The position numbers and the translations under genes were made by a program. A model generated the notes under the pieces. It made no database searches. It had not been told where the DNA came from and saw nothing but the letters and a program-made list of their open reading frames with translations. A DNA stretch of 64,000 nt from assembly GCF_001530125.1 (NCBI RefSeq), contig NZ_LDUG01000002.1, positions 1 to 64,000 on the forward strand, in the 5' to 3' direction. Positions 7,822 to 16,594 of the stretch are shown here, in pieces. The DNA comes from Thiobacillus denitrificans (lineage in GTDB: Bacteria > Pseudomonadota > Gammaproteobacteria > Burkholderiales > Thiobacillaceae). Positions within the stretch are counted from its first letter, which is position 1; every line of letters starts with the position of its first letter.

Positions 7822-9449
7822 ACTGGCTTGATCATCTGCCCATCCTGCCGGTGGTGCTGCCGCTGCTGGCTGGTGTTGCCCTGTTAGTGCTGCGCAACCG
7901 CAGCCTGGCCGTGCAGCGCGGCGTCAGCCTCGTCGCCGCACTGGCGCTGATTCCGCTGGCGATTGCGCTGGTTCAAACCGCCGCCGAGGGCACCCAGCTT
8001 GTCTACGCGCTCGGCAACTGGGTCGCGCCCTATGGCATCGTGCTGGTAGTCGACCGCCTGGCGGCGTGGATGCTGCTGACGACTTCCCTGCTGGCGGTCT
8101 TCGCGCTGCTGTACGCAATCCGCGGAAGCGACACGCAGGGCCGCCACTTCCACGTGCTGTTCCAGCTGCAGCTGTTCGGCCTGAACGGCGCCTTCCTCAC
8201 CGGCGACCTGTTCAACCTGTTCGTTTTCTTCGAGATCCTGCTGCTCGCCTCCTATGGCCTGCTGCTGCACGGCGGCGGCCGTCTGCGGGTGAAGGCGGGG
8301 CTGCATTTTGTCGTCATCAACCTGGTCGGCTCGACGCTATTCCTGTTCGCCGTCGGCACCCTGTACGGCGTGGCCGGCACCCTCAACATGGCCGACCTGG
8401 CGGTGAAGCTCGCGGCCACGCCGCCGGACAACCTGGCGCTGGTGCAATCCGCCGGCCTGCTGCTGTTCGCCGTGTTCGCGCTGAAGGCCGCGCTGCTGCC
8501 GCTGTATCTCTGGCTGCCCGCCGCCTACGCCCACACCAGCGCGCCGGTGGCGGCGCTGTTCGCCATCATGACCAAGGTCGGCGCCTACAGCATCCTGCGC
8601 GTCTACAGCCTGATGTTCGGCGACGCCGCCGGGCCGGTCGCCAACCTGCTCGACCCCTGGCTGGCGCCGCTGGCGCTCGCCACCCTGACGCTCGGCATGC
8701 TCGGCGCGGTGGCCAGCACCACGCTGCGGCAACAGGCCGCCTATCTGGTGGTGGCCTCGATCGGCAGCCTGCTCTTGGCCTTCGGCCTCGGCAGCCGCGA
8801 TGCAATCGCCGCCGGCCTGTATTACCTGCCGCACTCCGTCTTCGCCGCTGCCGCCCTGTTCCTGCTGGCCGACTCGATCGGGCGGGCGCGCGGCGACTTC
8901 GCCGACCGCTTCGAGTCCGGCCCCGCGATGCCGGGCGCGCGCGTGCTGGGCGGGTTGTTCTTCGTCGTTGCCGTGGCCATCGCCGGGCTGCCGCCGCTGT
9001 CGGGTTTCCTCGGCAAGTTCATGCTGCTGAAGGCCGCGCTCGACTCGCCGCTGCTGCCCTGGGTGTGGAGCATCGTTCTGGTCACCGGGCTGCTGAGCAT
9101 GATCGCGCTGGCGCGGAGCGGCAGCCTGCTGTTCTACCGCACCCACAGCCCGCACGACGCGGCGTCGCTGACGCCGCCGACCACTGCCGCACTCGCGCCC
9201 GTCGGCGGCCTGCTGCTGCTGGTCGCAGGCCTGGTGATCTGGGCCGGGCCGCTGTCCGATTACGCCCACGCCACCGCAACGCAGTTGCTGCAGCCGCAGC
9301 AGTACATCGAAGCCGTACTGGGGACTGCGCCAAGACCGCCCGAAGGGCGAGCACCCGCAAGGGGTACGCCGGTGGGTTCCCCGCTGCTGGGCAGCGACCC
9401 TTCCGCAGCGTCTGGCGGCATGCCCCTTCTTGCGGGTACTGTGCCATGA
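7818..9449 (+). CDS. mrpD: Na+/H+ antiporter Mrp subunit D, with repeat-derived C-terminal tail
   Basis: 543 residues. A NuoN/NuoM-like proton-translocating subunit with about 14 membrane segments and the family core FALKAALLPLYLWLPAAYAHT (about residues 219-239). It shares the core of the exchanger with MrpA. Residues from about 498 to the end are unlike the family: a Pro/Ala/Gly-rich tail (APRPPEGRAPARGTPVG) encoded by an inverted-repeat DNA element at 9353-9437. The membrane domain looks complete, so the tail is probably tolerated. The stop overlaps the mrpE start by three bases. Confidence 0.92.
   Translation: MNWLDHLPILPVVLPLLAGVALLVLRNRSLAVQRGVSLVAALALIPLAIALVQTAAEGTQLVYALGNWVAPYGIVLVVDRLAAWMLLTTSLLAVFALLYAIRGSDTQGRHFHVLFQLQLFGLNGAFLTGDLFNLFVFFEILLLASYGLLLHGGGRLRVKAGLHFVVINLVGSTLFLFAVGTLYGVAGTLNMADLAVKLAATPPDNLALVQSAGLLLFAVFALKAALLPLYLWLPAAYAHTSAPVAALFAIMTKVGAYSILRVYSLMFGDAAGPVANLLDPWLAPLALATLTLGMLGAVASTTLRQQAAYLVVASIGSLLLAFGLGSRDAIAAGLYYLPHSVFAAAALFLLADSIGRARGDFADRFESGPAMPGARVLGGLFFVVAVAIAGLPPLSGFLGKFMLLKAALDSPLLPWVWSIVLVTGLLSMIALARSGSLLFYRTHSPHDAASLTPPTTAALAPVGGLLLLVAGLVIWAGPLSDYAHATATQLLQPQQYIEAVLGTAPRPPEGRAPARGTPVGSPLLGSDPSAASGGMPLLAGTVP
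9353..9437. repeat. Imperfect inverted repeat inside the mrpD 3' end
   Basis: ACCCGCAAGGGGTACGCC (9353-9370) faces an imperfect reverse complement at 9414-9437. A smaller GCCCGAAGGGC hairpin lies just upstream, at about 9339-9349. The reading frame stays open across the element and meets the mrpE start directly. Confidence 0.5.
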
Positions 9450-9943
9450 GACGTTTCCTGCCGCACCCCCTGCTGACCGTCTCGCTCGCCATCCTGTGGC
9501 TGCTGCTGGCCAACCAGCTGTCGGCCGGCCACGTCGTGCTGGGCGCGCTGCTCGGCTGGCTGATTCCCTTCGCCACCTCGAGCTTCTGGCCGGAGCGGAT
9601 CCGCATCCGCCACCCGCTTACCCTGCTGCGTTTCCTGCTCGTGTTCGTCATCGACATCGTGCGCGGCAGCTTCCTCGTCGCCTGGCTGATCCTGAAGGGG
9701 CCGGCGCGCCTGCGCCCGGTTTTCGTCGAGGTGCCGCTGGCGCTCGAAACCGATCTCGCCATCGGCCTCCTGGCCAACACCATCTCGCTGACGCCGGGCA
9801 CGGTGTCAGCCCGCCTGAGCGCAGACAAACGCACGCTGATCGTGCACACGATCGACACCGGCGACGCCGCCGCGCTGGTCGCCGAAATCAAGCAGCGCTA
9901 CGAGACGCCGCTGAAGAAAGTCTTCGAACAGGAGAACGCATGA
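9446..9943 (+). CDS. mrpE: Na+/H+ antiporter Mrp subunit E
   Basis: 165 residues. Two N-terminal membrane helices (LLTVSLAILWLLLANQLSAG and following) lead into a cytoplasmic domain with the family's ANTISLTPGT segment (about residues 111-120). MrpE belongs to the small-subunit bundle of the Mrp complex and is required for assembly or activity. The ATG at 9446 overlaps the mrpD stop and the gene ends overlapping mrpF. An in-frame extension upstream would enter the mrpD tail and is not used. Confidence 0.92.
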   Translation: MRRFLPHPLLTVSLAILWLLLANQLSAGHVVLGALLGWLIPFATSSFWPERIRIRHPLTLLRFLLVFVIDIVRGSFLVAWLILKGPARLRPVFVEVPLALETDLAIGLLANTISLTPGTVSARLSADKRTLIVHTIDTGDAAALVAEIKQRYETPLKKVFEQENA

Positions 9944-10212
9944 TGCTGGAGACCGTCATCCCGATCGCTTTTACGCTGGTCAGCCTGGCCTTCCTGTTGA
10001 GCTTCTGGCGCCTACTCAAGGGCCCCGACGCGCCCGACCGCATCCTCGCACTCGATACCCTGTACGTGAACACCATCGCGCTGCTGGTGCTGCTCGGCAT
10101 CCATCTCGGCAGCGCCATCTATTTCGAGGCGGCGCTGCTGATCGCCATGATGGGCTTTGTCGGCACGGTGGCGCTGTGCAAGTACCTGCTGCGCGGCGAC
10201 ATCATCGAATGA
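9940..10212 (+). CDS. mrpF: Na+/H+ antiporter Mrp subunit F
   Basis: 90 residues with three membrane segments. The central KGPDAPDRILALDTL stretch is the hallmark of MrpF/MnhF. It begins MM (ATG at 9940 or 9943) and overlaps the mrpE stop. It ends 13 bases before mrpG. In the complex it sits with the C, E and G small subunits. Confidence 0.92.
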   Translation: MMLETVIPIAFTLVSLAFLLSFWRLLKGPDAPDRILALDTLYVNTIALLVLLGIHLGSAIYFEAALLIAMMGFVGTVALCKYLLRGDIIE

Positions 10213-10225
10213 GGACCGCGCAACC

Positions 10226-10579
10226 ATGATCGACATCCTGCTTTCTCTCTTGATTATCACCGGCGCGCTCTTCACCTTCATCGGCTCGCTCGGCCTTGCC
10301 CGCCTGCGCGACTTCTACACCCGCCTGCATGGACCCACCAAGGCCACCACGCTAGGCGTCGGCTGCCTGCTAATCGCCTCCGCCGTATACTTCAGCGTGC
10401 GCGACGAGGGCGTTAGCCTGCACGAGGTGCTGGTCACGCTGTTCCTGTTCATTACCGCACCGGTGAGCGCGCACCTGCTCGCCAAGGCAGCGCTGCACCT
10501 GAAGGTCAGATCGCTTGCCTCCACGCCGGCGCCGGATGCGACGACGAATCCGGCCGTTCAGCGCAACCCGGCAGATTGA
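10226..10579 (+). CDS. mrpG: Na+/H+ antiporter Mrp subunit G
   Basis: 117 residues, three membrane helices, with the MrpG signature GSLGLARLRDFYTRLHGPTK near residues 23-42. The start is ATG at 10226; a longer frame from 10157 would lie inside mrpF. The C-terminal about 20 residues (STPAPDATTNPAVQRNPAD) are polar and variable. Last gene of the mrp operon. A weak GTTCC/GGAAC hairpin near 10590-10613 might end transcription. Confidence 0.9.
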   Translation: MIDILLSLLIITGALFTFIGSLGLARLRDFYTRLHGPTKATTLGVGCLLIASAVYFSVRDEGVSLHEVLVTLFLFITAPVSAHLLAKAALHLKVRSLASTPAPDATTNPAVQRNPAD

Positions 10580-10696
10580 TCCGAACCTGAATTCGTTCCG
10601 AAATGACGGGAACGGGTGCAAACCCACGTATCCTGCCGTGACCCAAAGCAATTCCGGCCTCATGCCGTTTTTTCAAATCAACCCAAAGGATTCACC

Positions 10697-11374
10697 ATGC
10701 GCATCCCCTTCCTTGCAATTCCCCTCCTGGCAACGCTTGTGCTCTCCGCCTGTACCACCAACGATCTGGGCGACTCCCGTGGCCTGAGCAAGACCCAGAC
10801 GGGCGCCATCATCGGCACCGCGAGCGGCGCGGCGCTGGGCGCGATCATCAACCACAAGAACCGCGGCAAGGGCGCGCTGATCGGCGCCGTCGGCGGCGGC
10901 CTGGCCGGAACCGGCGTGGGCTACTACATGGACAAGCAGGCGAAGGACCTGGAAAAGCAATTGCAGCCGGAAATCCAGCGCGGCGAGATCAGCGTCGAAA
11001 AACGCGCCGGCGACAACGCCCTGCTGGTCAGCATGACGGCCAACACCGGCTTTGACACCAACTCCGCCATGTTGAAGCCCGGCTACACCACGACATTGAA
11101 CAAAATTTCCCGCGTGCTGAACCAGTACGGCAAGACTACCGTGACCGTGATCGGCCATACCGACAGCGTCGGCTCCGACGCCGCCAACCAGATCCTGTCG
11201 GAAAATCGCGCGCAGTCGGTGATGAATTATTTTGCCGGCCAGAACGTCAACCCGTTGCGTCTGGAAGCCTATGGCAGGGGCGAGTCCGAGCCGCGCGCCG
11301 ACAACGCGACCGAAGCCGGTCGTCAGTTGAATCGCCGGGTCGAATTGTGGATCCTGCCGGTGGTCGCGAACTAA
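10697..11374 (+). CDS. OmpA-family outer-membrane lipoprotein with glycine zipper
   Basis: 225 residues. Residues 1-19 are a lipoprotein signal (lipobox LSAC, acylated Cys19). Residues about 35-80 form a glycine-zipper segment (IGTASGAALGAIINHKNRGKG, IGAVGGGLAGTGVGYY). Residues about 110-222 are an OmpA-like peptidoglycan-binding domain with GHTDSVGSDAANQILSENRA and the terminal RRVELWI motif. It likely tethers the outer membrane to the cell wall (YiaD-like). The ATG at 10697 has AAAGGA eight bases upstream; an in-frame upstream extension lacks signal character. A strong terminator follows. Confidence 0.88.
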   Translation: MRIPFLAIPLLATLVLSACTTNDLGDSRGLSKTQTGAIIGTASGAALGAIINHKNRGKGALIGAVGGGLAGTGVGYYMDKQAKDLEKQLQPEIQRGEISVEKRAGDNALLVSMTANTGFDTNSAMLKPGYTTTLNKISRVLNQYGKTTVTVIGHTDSVGSDAANQILSENRAQSVMNYFAGQNVNPLRLEAYGRGESEPRADNATEAGRQLNRRVELWILPVVAN

Positions 11375-11421
11375 GCGCCCCCGTTTCGCCGGCCCTGCGC
11401 CGGCGCAGCCCTTGTTTTCGT

Positions 11422-11468
11422 GAAGGCACGCGAAAAAACCCAGCGTGAGGGTTTTTTCGCGTGCCTTC
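11422..11468 (+). terminator. Rho-independent terminator with perfect 20-bp stem
   Basis: Positions 11422-11441 and 11449-11468 are perfect reverse complements with a 7-base loop, followed by a T-rich run. It ends the OmpA-like lipoprotein transcript. The A6/T6 tract inside the stem may let it work in both directions. Confidence 0.8.
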
Positions 11469-11529
11469 GCGTTTTTCGTTTCAAACCCCCACCCCGGGCA
11501 GAATGATTTTTTCGGTCTAAAGTGAAGCC

Positions 11530-12918
11530 ATGGCCAACCTGCTTCGCTTCCTGTCACGCCTTGCCCTGCCCGCCTGCCTGATTCTGGGGCTGGCCGCGCC
11601 CGCCGGTGCGGCGATGGTGCGAGTATTGACGGTTCAGGGTGCGATCAGCCCGGGCAGCGCCGACTACCTGTTGCGCGGCATCGACAAGGCGATCGAGGAC
11701 CAGGCGCATCTGATTGTGATCGAGATGGACACGCCGGGCGGGCTCGACACCGCGATGCGCGACATCATCAAGGCCATCCTGGCATCGAAGGTGCCGGTCG
11801 CCACCTATGTCTCGCCCAAGGGCGCCCGCGCCGCCAGCGCCGGTACCTACATCCTGTATGCCAGCCACATCGCGGCGATGGCGCCGGCGACCAACCTGGG
11901 GGCGGCAACGCCGGTCGAACTGGTGCCTGCCGGCGGCGACAAGCCCGCGCCGGATAAGCCCACGCAACCCGACAAGCCCGGCCCAGCCCAACCTGAAGCG
12001 GCCAAGCCTGCCGACGCGCCACCGGGCGACGCCAAGATGCGCAAGGCAGTGCACGATGCCGCGGCCTACATCCGCGGGCTGGCCGAACTGCGCGAGCGCA
12101 ACGTCGAGTGGGCCGAGCGGGCGGTGCGCGAGGCGGTGAGCCTGCCGGCGTCCGAGGCGCTGGAACTGAAGGTGATCGACCTGGTAGCGACCGACCTCGA
12201 CGACCTGCTGCGCCAGGCCAACGGCCGCGTCATCAAGATGAACGGCGACACGGTCACCCTCGACACCGCGAATGCCGTCATCGAGCGCGTCATGCCCGAC
12301 TGGCGCAGCCGCCTGCTGGCGGTCATCGGCGACCCCGGCATCGCCTACATCCTGATGCTGCTGGGCATCTACGGGCTGATCTATGAATTCTCCAATCCCG
12401 GCATGCTGTTCCCTGGCGTGGTCGGCGGCATTTGCCTGCTGCTGGCGCTGTTCGCGCTGCAGGTGATGCCGATCAACTATGTCGGACTGGCACTGATCAT
12501 CCTCGGCATCGTGCTGATGATTTCGGAGGCCTTTATGCCCAGCTTCGGCGCGCTGGGGGTGGGGGGACTCATTGCCTTCGTCATCGGCTCGGTGATGCTG
12601 ATCGACACCGACGTTCCCGGCTACGGCATTCCCTGGGCGCTGATCGTTCCGGTGGCAGTCACCAGCGGGCTGTTCAGCTTCTTTGTCGTCGGCATGGCGA
12701 TCAAGGCACGGGCGCGGCCAGTGGTGACCGGCGCCGAGCAAATGATCGGCGCCCCCGGTGAAATCCTCGATGACATGGAACACGAAGGCTGGGCCCGCAT
12801 CCACGGCGAACAGTGGCGGGTGCGCAGCAGCGTGCCGCTGAAGCGCGGCAGCACGATCCGGGTGCGCGCCCGGCACGACCTGATACTCGATGTGGAACCG
12901 AACCAGGATGGTTCATAA
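11530..12918 (+). CDS. NfeD-family membrane-bound serine protease (ClpP class), long form
   Basis: 462 residues. Signal peptide 1-27, then a ClpP/SppA-like periplasmic protease domain. The catalytic Ser is probably S103 in GARAASAGTYILYA; the Lys partner is likely K169 or K172 in AKMRKAV, by analogy with the archaeal 1510-N Ser-Lys dyad. A Pro/Ala/Lys-rich insert separates them (about residues 140-166). Four to five membrane helices span about 255-390, and an NfeD OB-fold domain ends the protein. Known partners are slipins, and a slipin gene follows after 12 bases. Likely role: membrane protein quality control. Confidence 0.88.
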   Translation: MANLLRFLSRLALPACLILGLAAPAGAAMVRVLTVQGAISPGSADYLLRGIDKAIEDQAHLIVIEMDTPGGLDTAMRDIIKAILASKVPVATYVSPKGARAASAGTYILYASHIAAMAPATNLGAATPVELVPAGGDKPAPDKPTQPDKPGPAQPEAAKPADAPPGDAKMRKAVHDAAAYIRGLAELRERNVEWAERAVREAVSLPASEALELKVIDLVATDLDDLLRQANGRVIKMNGDTVTLDTANAVIERVMPDWRSRLLAVIGDPGIAYILMLLGIYGLIYEFSNPGMLFPGVVGGICLLLALFALQVMPINYVGLALIILGIVLMISEAFMPSFGALGVGGLIAFVIGSVMLIDTDVPGYGIPWALIVPVAVTSGLFSFFVVGMAIKARARPVVTGAEQMIGAPGEILDDMEHEGWARIHGEQWRVRSSVPLKRGSTIRVRARHDLILDVEPNQDGS

Positions 12919-12930
12919 AGGAGAATAAAC

Positions 12931-13689
12931 ATGTTTGAATTCGGCGGCATCACCATCGTCTTTATAATCGTCGCGCTACTGGCCGCCAGCATACGCATCC
13001 TGCGCGAATACGAGCGTGGCGTGGTGTTCATGCTCGGGCGCTTCTGGAAGGTGAAGGGGCCGGGGCTGGTGATCATCATTCCCGGCATCCAGCAGATGGT
13101 GCGGGTGGACCTGCGCACTATGGTGTTCGACGTGCCGAGCCAGGACGTGATCTCGCGCGACAACGTCTCGGTGAAGGTCAACGCGGTGGTGTATTTCCGC
13201 GTCATCGACCCGGCCAAGTCCATCCTGCAGGTGGAGGACTACATGAACGCCACCAGCCAACTGGCGCAGACCACGCTGCGCGCGGTGCTGGGCAAGCACG
13301 AGCTCGACGAGATGCTGGCCGAGCGCGAACGCCTGAACCAGGACATCCAGCAATTACTGGACACGCAGACCGACGCCTGGGGCATCAAGGTGTCCAACGT
13401 CGAGATCAAGCATGTCGACATCGACGAAACAATGGTGCGCGCGATCGCCAAACAGGCTGAGGCCGAGCGCGAACGGCGCGCCAAGATCATCCATGCCGAA
13501 GGCGAACTGCAGGCCTCAGAAAAGCTGCTGGCTGCGGCTGAAATTCTTGCCGGCCGGCCCCAGGCGATGCAGCTGCGCTATCTGCAGACGCTCGCCAACA
13601 TCGCCGGCGACAAGACCAACACCATTGTCTTCCCGATGCCGGGGGAATTGATGAACCTGATGATGCGGAGCACGAAACCCGGCGAATAA
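12931..13689 (+). CDS. Slipin (stomatin/SPFH-family membrane protein), NfeD partner
   Basis: 252 residues. An N-terminal hydrophobic anchor ([15 protein letters not shown]) precedes a complete SPFH domain with [24 protein letters not shown] and a coiled-coil region rich in [19 protein letters not shown] strong AAAGGAG ribosome site precedes the ATG at 12931. Slipins oligomerise into membrane scaffolds and are substrates or partners of the NfeD protease encoded just upstream; the pairing is conserved across bacteria and archaea. Confidence 0.92.
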   Translation: MFEFGGITIVFIIVALLAASIRILREYERGVVFMLGRFWKVKGPGLVIIIPGIQQMVRVDLRTMVFDVPSQDVISRDNVSVKVNAVVYFRVIDPAKSILQVEDYMNATSQLAQTTLRAVLGKHELDEMLAERERLNQDIQQLLDTQTDAWGIKVSNVEIKHVDIDETMVRAIAKQAEAERERRAKIIHAEGELQASEKLLAAAEILAGRPQAMQLRYLQTLANIAGDKTNTIVFPMPGELMNLMMRSTKPGE

Positions 13690-13842
13690 TGGCGCGCACG
13701 CGCAAACCCCTGCGGCCGCAGGGTGGAAACCGCCGCCGCATCCCGGTATGCTTGATCCCGATCCCGGCACATTCCGGGAACTTGTGCCAGAAAAAACGCT
13801 CTCTCTTGGCACTGCCGTTTTCAATTCACGTGAGGAATCCAC

Positions 13843-14508
13843 ATGAACCCGCAAGTTACCACCCTCGGCCGCAGCCAGTCTGCGGCGCTGTCGACCAACA
13901 AGGTCGTCAAGAATACCTACATGCTGCTGTCGATGACGCTGGCGTTTTCCGCGCTGACAGCCGGCCTGTCGATGTCGCTGAACCTGCCGCATCCCGGTCT
14001 CATCATCACCCTGGTCGGCTATTTCGGCCTGCTGTTTTTGACCTCCAAGTTCCGTGAAAGCGGTCTCGGCATTGCCTTCGTGTTCGCCCTCACCGGCTTC
14101 ATGGGCTACACGCTTGGCCCCATTCTCAACGCCTATCTATCCCTGCCCAACGGCACCCAGGTGGTGATGATGGCGATGGGCGGTACCGCCGCGATCTTCC
14201 TCGGCCTGTCGGCCTACGTGATGACCACCCGCAAGGATTTCAGCTTCATGGGTGGTTTCCTCATGGTCGGCATCCTGGTCGCCTTCCTCGCCGGCCTCGG
14301 CGCGATCTTCTTCAATATGCCCGGCCTGTCGCTGGCAGTGTCCGCGATGTTCGTGCTCCTGATGTCCGGCCTCATCCTGTACGAGACCAGCAACATCATC
14401 AACGGCGGCGAAACCAACTACATCATGGCGACCGTCACGCTGTTCGTGGCAATTTTCAATCTGTTCACCAGCCTGCTGCATTTGCTGGGCTTTGCCAGCA
14501 ACGACTAA
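13843..14508 (+). CDS. Bax inhibitor-1/YccA-family membrane protein
   Basis: 221 residues with seven predicted membrane segments and the family's typical soluble N-terminus (LSTNKVVKNTYMLLSMTLAFSAL). FTGFMGYTLGP-like and ILYETSNIINGGETNYI segments match the UPF0005/BI-1 family (E. coli YbhL/YccA). YccA interacts with the FtsH protease in E. coli; the role here is inferred as membrane stress modulation. The ATG at 13843 has GAGGAA upstream. The gene stands alone between an intergenic region of about 150 bases and a clear terminator. Confidence 0.88.
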   Translation: MNPQVTTLGRSQSAALSTNKVVKNTYMLLSMTLAFSALTAGLSMSLNLPHPGLIITLVGYFGLLFLTSKFRESGLGIAFVFALTGFMGYTLGPILNAYLSLPNGTQVVMMAMGGTAAIFLGLSAYVMTTRKDFSFMGGFLMVGILVAFLAGLGAIFFNMPGLSLAVSAMFVLLMSGLILYETSNIINGGETNYIMATVTLFVAIFNLFTSLLHLLGFASND

Positions 14509-14527
14509 ACACGTGACTGGCATCACG

Positions 14528-14556
14528 AAAACGGCGCCCCCTGTGGCGCCGTTTTT
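14528..14556 (+). terminator. Rho-independent terminator
   Basis: Arms AAAACGGCGCC (14528-14538) and GGCGCCGTTTT (14545-14555) with a six-base loop and a trailing T run, 20 bases after the BI-1 gene stop. Confidence 0.8.
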
Positions 14557-14592
14557 GCGCGCCACAAAAATGAACTGGGGAAAGGCAGTTAA

Positions 14593-14727
14593 CCACAGAG
14601 ACGCAGAGACACAGAGGCACAGAGTTGAAATACAAGGAGAAAGTCCCGTACGCATCGCTCACCGATTTGGGGACGGCAAGTCTTCCTGCAACCTATTTGT
14701 TTTCTCCGTGCCTCTGTGTCTCTGTGG
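14593..14727. repeat. Inverted pair of CCACAGAGAC-type intergenic repeats
   Basis: A purine-rich tract at 14593-14624 (CAGAGACACAGAGGCAC core) faces a near reverse complement at 14704-14727 (GTGCCTCTGTGTCTCTGTGG). Together they bracket about 80 bases without a gene, just before tatD. This motif is one I associate with dispersed intergenic repeats in many bacteria; its function is unknown. Confidence 0.6.
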
Positions 14728-14749
14728 TGAATGAACTGAGGCTTTCAGG

Positions 14750-15547
14750 ATGAACCCAGCGGCGCCGTTTTTTATCGACACCCACTGCCATCTCGACGCG
14801 GCCGAGTTCGATGCCGACCGCGACGCCGAGTACGCGCGTGCTGTCGCCAGCGGCGTCACCACCCTGGTGATTCCTGCCGTCAGCCGCGACAACTTCGCCG
14901 CGGTGGCCGCCACCTGCGAACGCTACCCGGGCAGCCTGCCGGCGTGGGGGCTGCACCCGATGTTTATCGATATCCATCGGCCCGAACATCTGGCCGACCT
15001 GCGCGCACAGGTCGAGACGCAGCGCCCGGTCGCCATCGGTGAAATCGGGCTCGATTTGTTTGTAAGCAAGCTCGACTACGCGACGCAGGAATTCTTCTAC
15101 GTCGAACAGTTGAAGATCGCGCAGGAATACGACCTACCGGTGCTGCTGCACTGTCGCCGCGCCAACGATGAAATCCTCAAGCATCTGCGCAGGATCAAGG
15201 TGCGCGGCGGCATTGCCCACGCCTTCAACGGCAGCCCGCAGCAGGCGAATGAATTCATCAAACTGGGGTTCAAACTAGGTTTCGGCGGCGCCTTCACCTG
15301 GCCGCGCGCCAACAAGCTGCGGCGGCTGGCGGTCGACCTGCCGCTTGACGCGATCGTGCTGGAAACCGACAGCCCCGACATGCCCCCGGTGTGGATCGGT
15401 CACGGCCGCAACGCGCCCGGCGAATTGCCGCGCATCGCACAGACCTTGGCCGAACTGCGCGGTCTGGACATCGGCAGCGTGGCGCAGGTCACGACGCGCA
15501 ACGCCCGCGAACTCTTCCGTCTGGGCTCAAGCCGTGGCGCGCTGTAA
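14750..15547 (+). CDS. TatD-family metal-dependent hydrolase (DNase)
   Basis: 265 residues, one TIM-barrel domain of normal length. Metal and catalytic positions are all visible: THCHLD at residues about 11-16, GEIGLD, LLHCRRAN, GIAHAFNGS and the late ETDSPDMPP. E. coli TatD and YcfH/YjjV relatives are Mg-dependent 3'-5' exonucleases or phosphohydrolases acting on damaged DNA or RNA. The start at 14750 lies 23 bases after an intergenic repeat pair. It is monocistronic: the next gene is convergent. Confidence 0.9.
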   Translation: MNPAAPFFIDTHCHLDAAEFDADRDAEYARAVASGVTTLVIPAVSRDNFAAVAATCERYPGSLPAWGLHPMFIDIHRPEHLADLRAQVETQRPVAIGEIGLDLFVSKLDYATQEFFYVEQLKIAQEYDLPVLLHCRRANDEILKHLRRIKVRGGIAHAFNGSPQQANEFIKLGFKLGFGGAFTWPRANKLRRLAVDLPLDAIVLETDSPDMPPVWIGHGRNAPGELPRIAQTLAELRGLDIGSVAQVTTRNARELFRLGSSRGAL

Positions 15548-15587
15548 TCTGAAGCGAGCGGTACCGGGGTAATTCAGCGCACGGCTC

Positions 15588-16058
15588 TCACAGCCAGCGC
15601 CGCACCCGGGTTTGATAGTCGCGGTAGGCACCGCCGAACCGGGCGTGCAGGTGCGCTTCCTCGTGACGAATCACGCCGTAGCGCAACATGGCCCAGATCA
15701 GCGGTGCAAACAGCAGCGGCCATGCTGTGGCCAGCAGCAACGACACTCCGGCGAAAATGAACCAGTCGCCGAGATAGATCGGATTGCGGCTGAAGCGGAA
15801 CGGGCCGCCAGTGCACAGGCTGGACGCCGCCTTGTAGGGATTGACCGTGGTGCGGTGGCGCCAGAAGGTCGCGAGCGTCCACACGAAAAGCCCCAGCCCG
15901 ATGCCCACCAGCAGCCACCCCAACGGTCGCGTCATCACGCCCCAGTCGAGCGGGAGCGCATGGACCTGGCGGTCCAGCCACCAGCCACCGAACAGCGCTG
16001 CAGCATAGGGTGCGGGGGGCAGGATCAGCGTGCGCGGGCGGTGGGCGGGGTCGGTCAT
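15588..16058 (-). CDS. Isoprenylcysteine carboxyl methyltransferase-like membrane protein
   Basis: 156 residues, about four membrane helices. The C-terminal half carries the ICMT/PEMT-type signature GPFRFSRNPIYLGD followed by EEAHLHARFGGAYRDYQTRVRRW. Bacterial members of this family are probable SAM-dependent methyltransferases of unknown substrate (lipid or small molecule rather than isoprenyl-Cys). The ATG overlaps the stop of the universal stress protein gene by four bases, so the two are co-translated. Confidence 0.82.
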   Translation of the reverse strand: MTDPAHRPRTLILPPAPYAAALFGGWWLDRQVHALPLDWGVMTRPLGWLLVGIGLGLFVWTLATFWRHRTTVNPYKAASSLCTGGPFRFSRNPIYLGDWFIFAGVSLLLATAWPLLFAPLIWAMLRYGVIRHEEAHLHARFGGAYRDYQTRVRRWL

Positions 16059-16525
16059 GGCGACTCAGCAGGTCCGCCCGACACGGGAACGAGCAGGACC
16101 GGCACCGTCGAGCGCCGTGCGACGCCCTCGGCCACGCTGCCGAGCAACCATCGCTCCACCCCTCTGCGCCCATGCGTGCCCAGCACCAGCAAATCGGCCG
16201 GCCAGCTGGTCGCCGCTTCGGCAATCGCTGCAGCGACATGCTGGACGGGGGTCGCCGTATCCAGTAGCCGGGTTTCGACCTCGAGTTCGGGCGCCTGCAC
16301 GCTGTCCCGCGCAGCGGCGAGGATATTTTCGGCAGCGGCATAGCGTGCCTCGAGCAAGGCGTCGATGTCGATGCTGAGTTCCGGCCCGTAAGGCAGCAGG
16401 CCAATATCGACCACATGGATGATGCGCAAGCTGGCGGACAATCCTTTGGCAAGACCGGCTGCATGCTGGAGTGCGTGTGCGGAGCCGGGGCTTCCGTCGA
16501 TGGCGACCAGGATTCGTGAATACAT
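16055..16525 (-). CDS. Universal stress protein, UspA-like, ATP-binding type
   Basis: 156 residues, a single Usp domain. The N-terminal ILVAIDGSPGSAHALQ and the C-terminal GTHGRRGVERWLLGSVAEGV match the G-x2-G-x9-G(S/T) nucleotide-binding loop, so ATP binding is expected. Usp proteins accumulate under starvation, oxygen limitation or membrane stress. It has its own upstream gap of about 70 bases after folE and overlaps the downstream methyltransferase gene (ATGA). Confidence 0.9.
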   Translation of the reverse strand: MYSRILVAIDGSPGSAHALQHAAGLAKGLSASLRIIHVVDIGLLPYGPELSIDIDALLEARYAAAENILAAARDSVQAPELEVETRLLDTATPVQHVAAAIAEAATSWPADLLVLGTHGRRGVERWLLGSVAEGVARRSTVPVLLVPVSGGPAESP

Positions 16526-16594
16526 GCTTGCTCCTCGTTGTGCGGGTGGCTCGTTGTGGTGAGCGGAAAGAACGCTCCCGACATCACACTGGTT

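Noticed and set aside
13708-13723. Perfect palindrome CCCTGCGGCCGCAGGG after the slipin gene as a terminator
   Set aside because: No loop-forming spacer and no T run; may be incidental.
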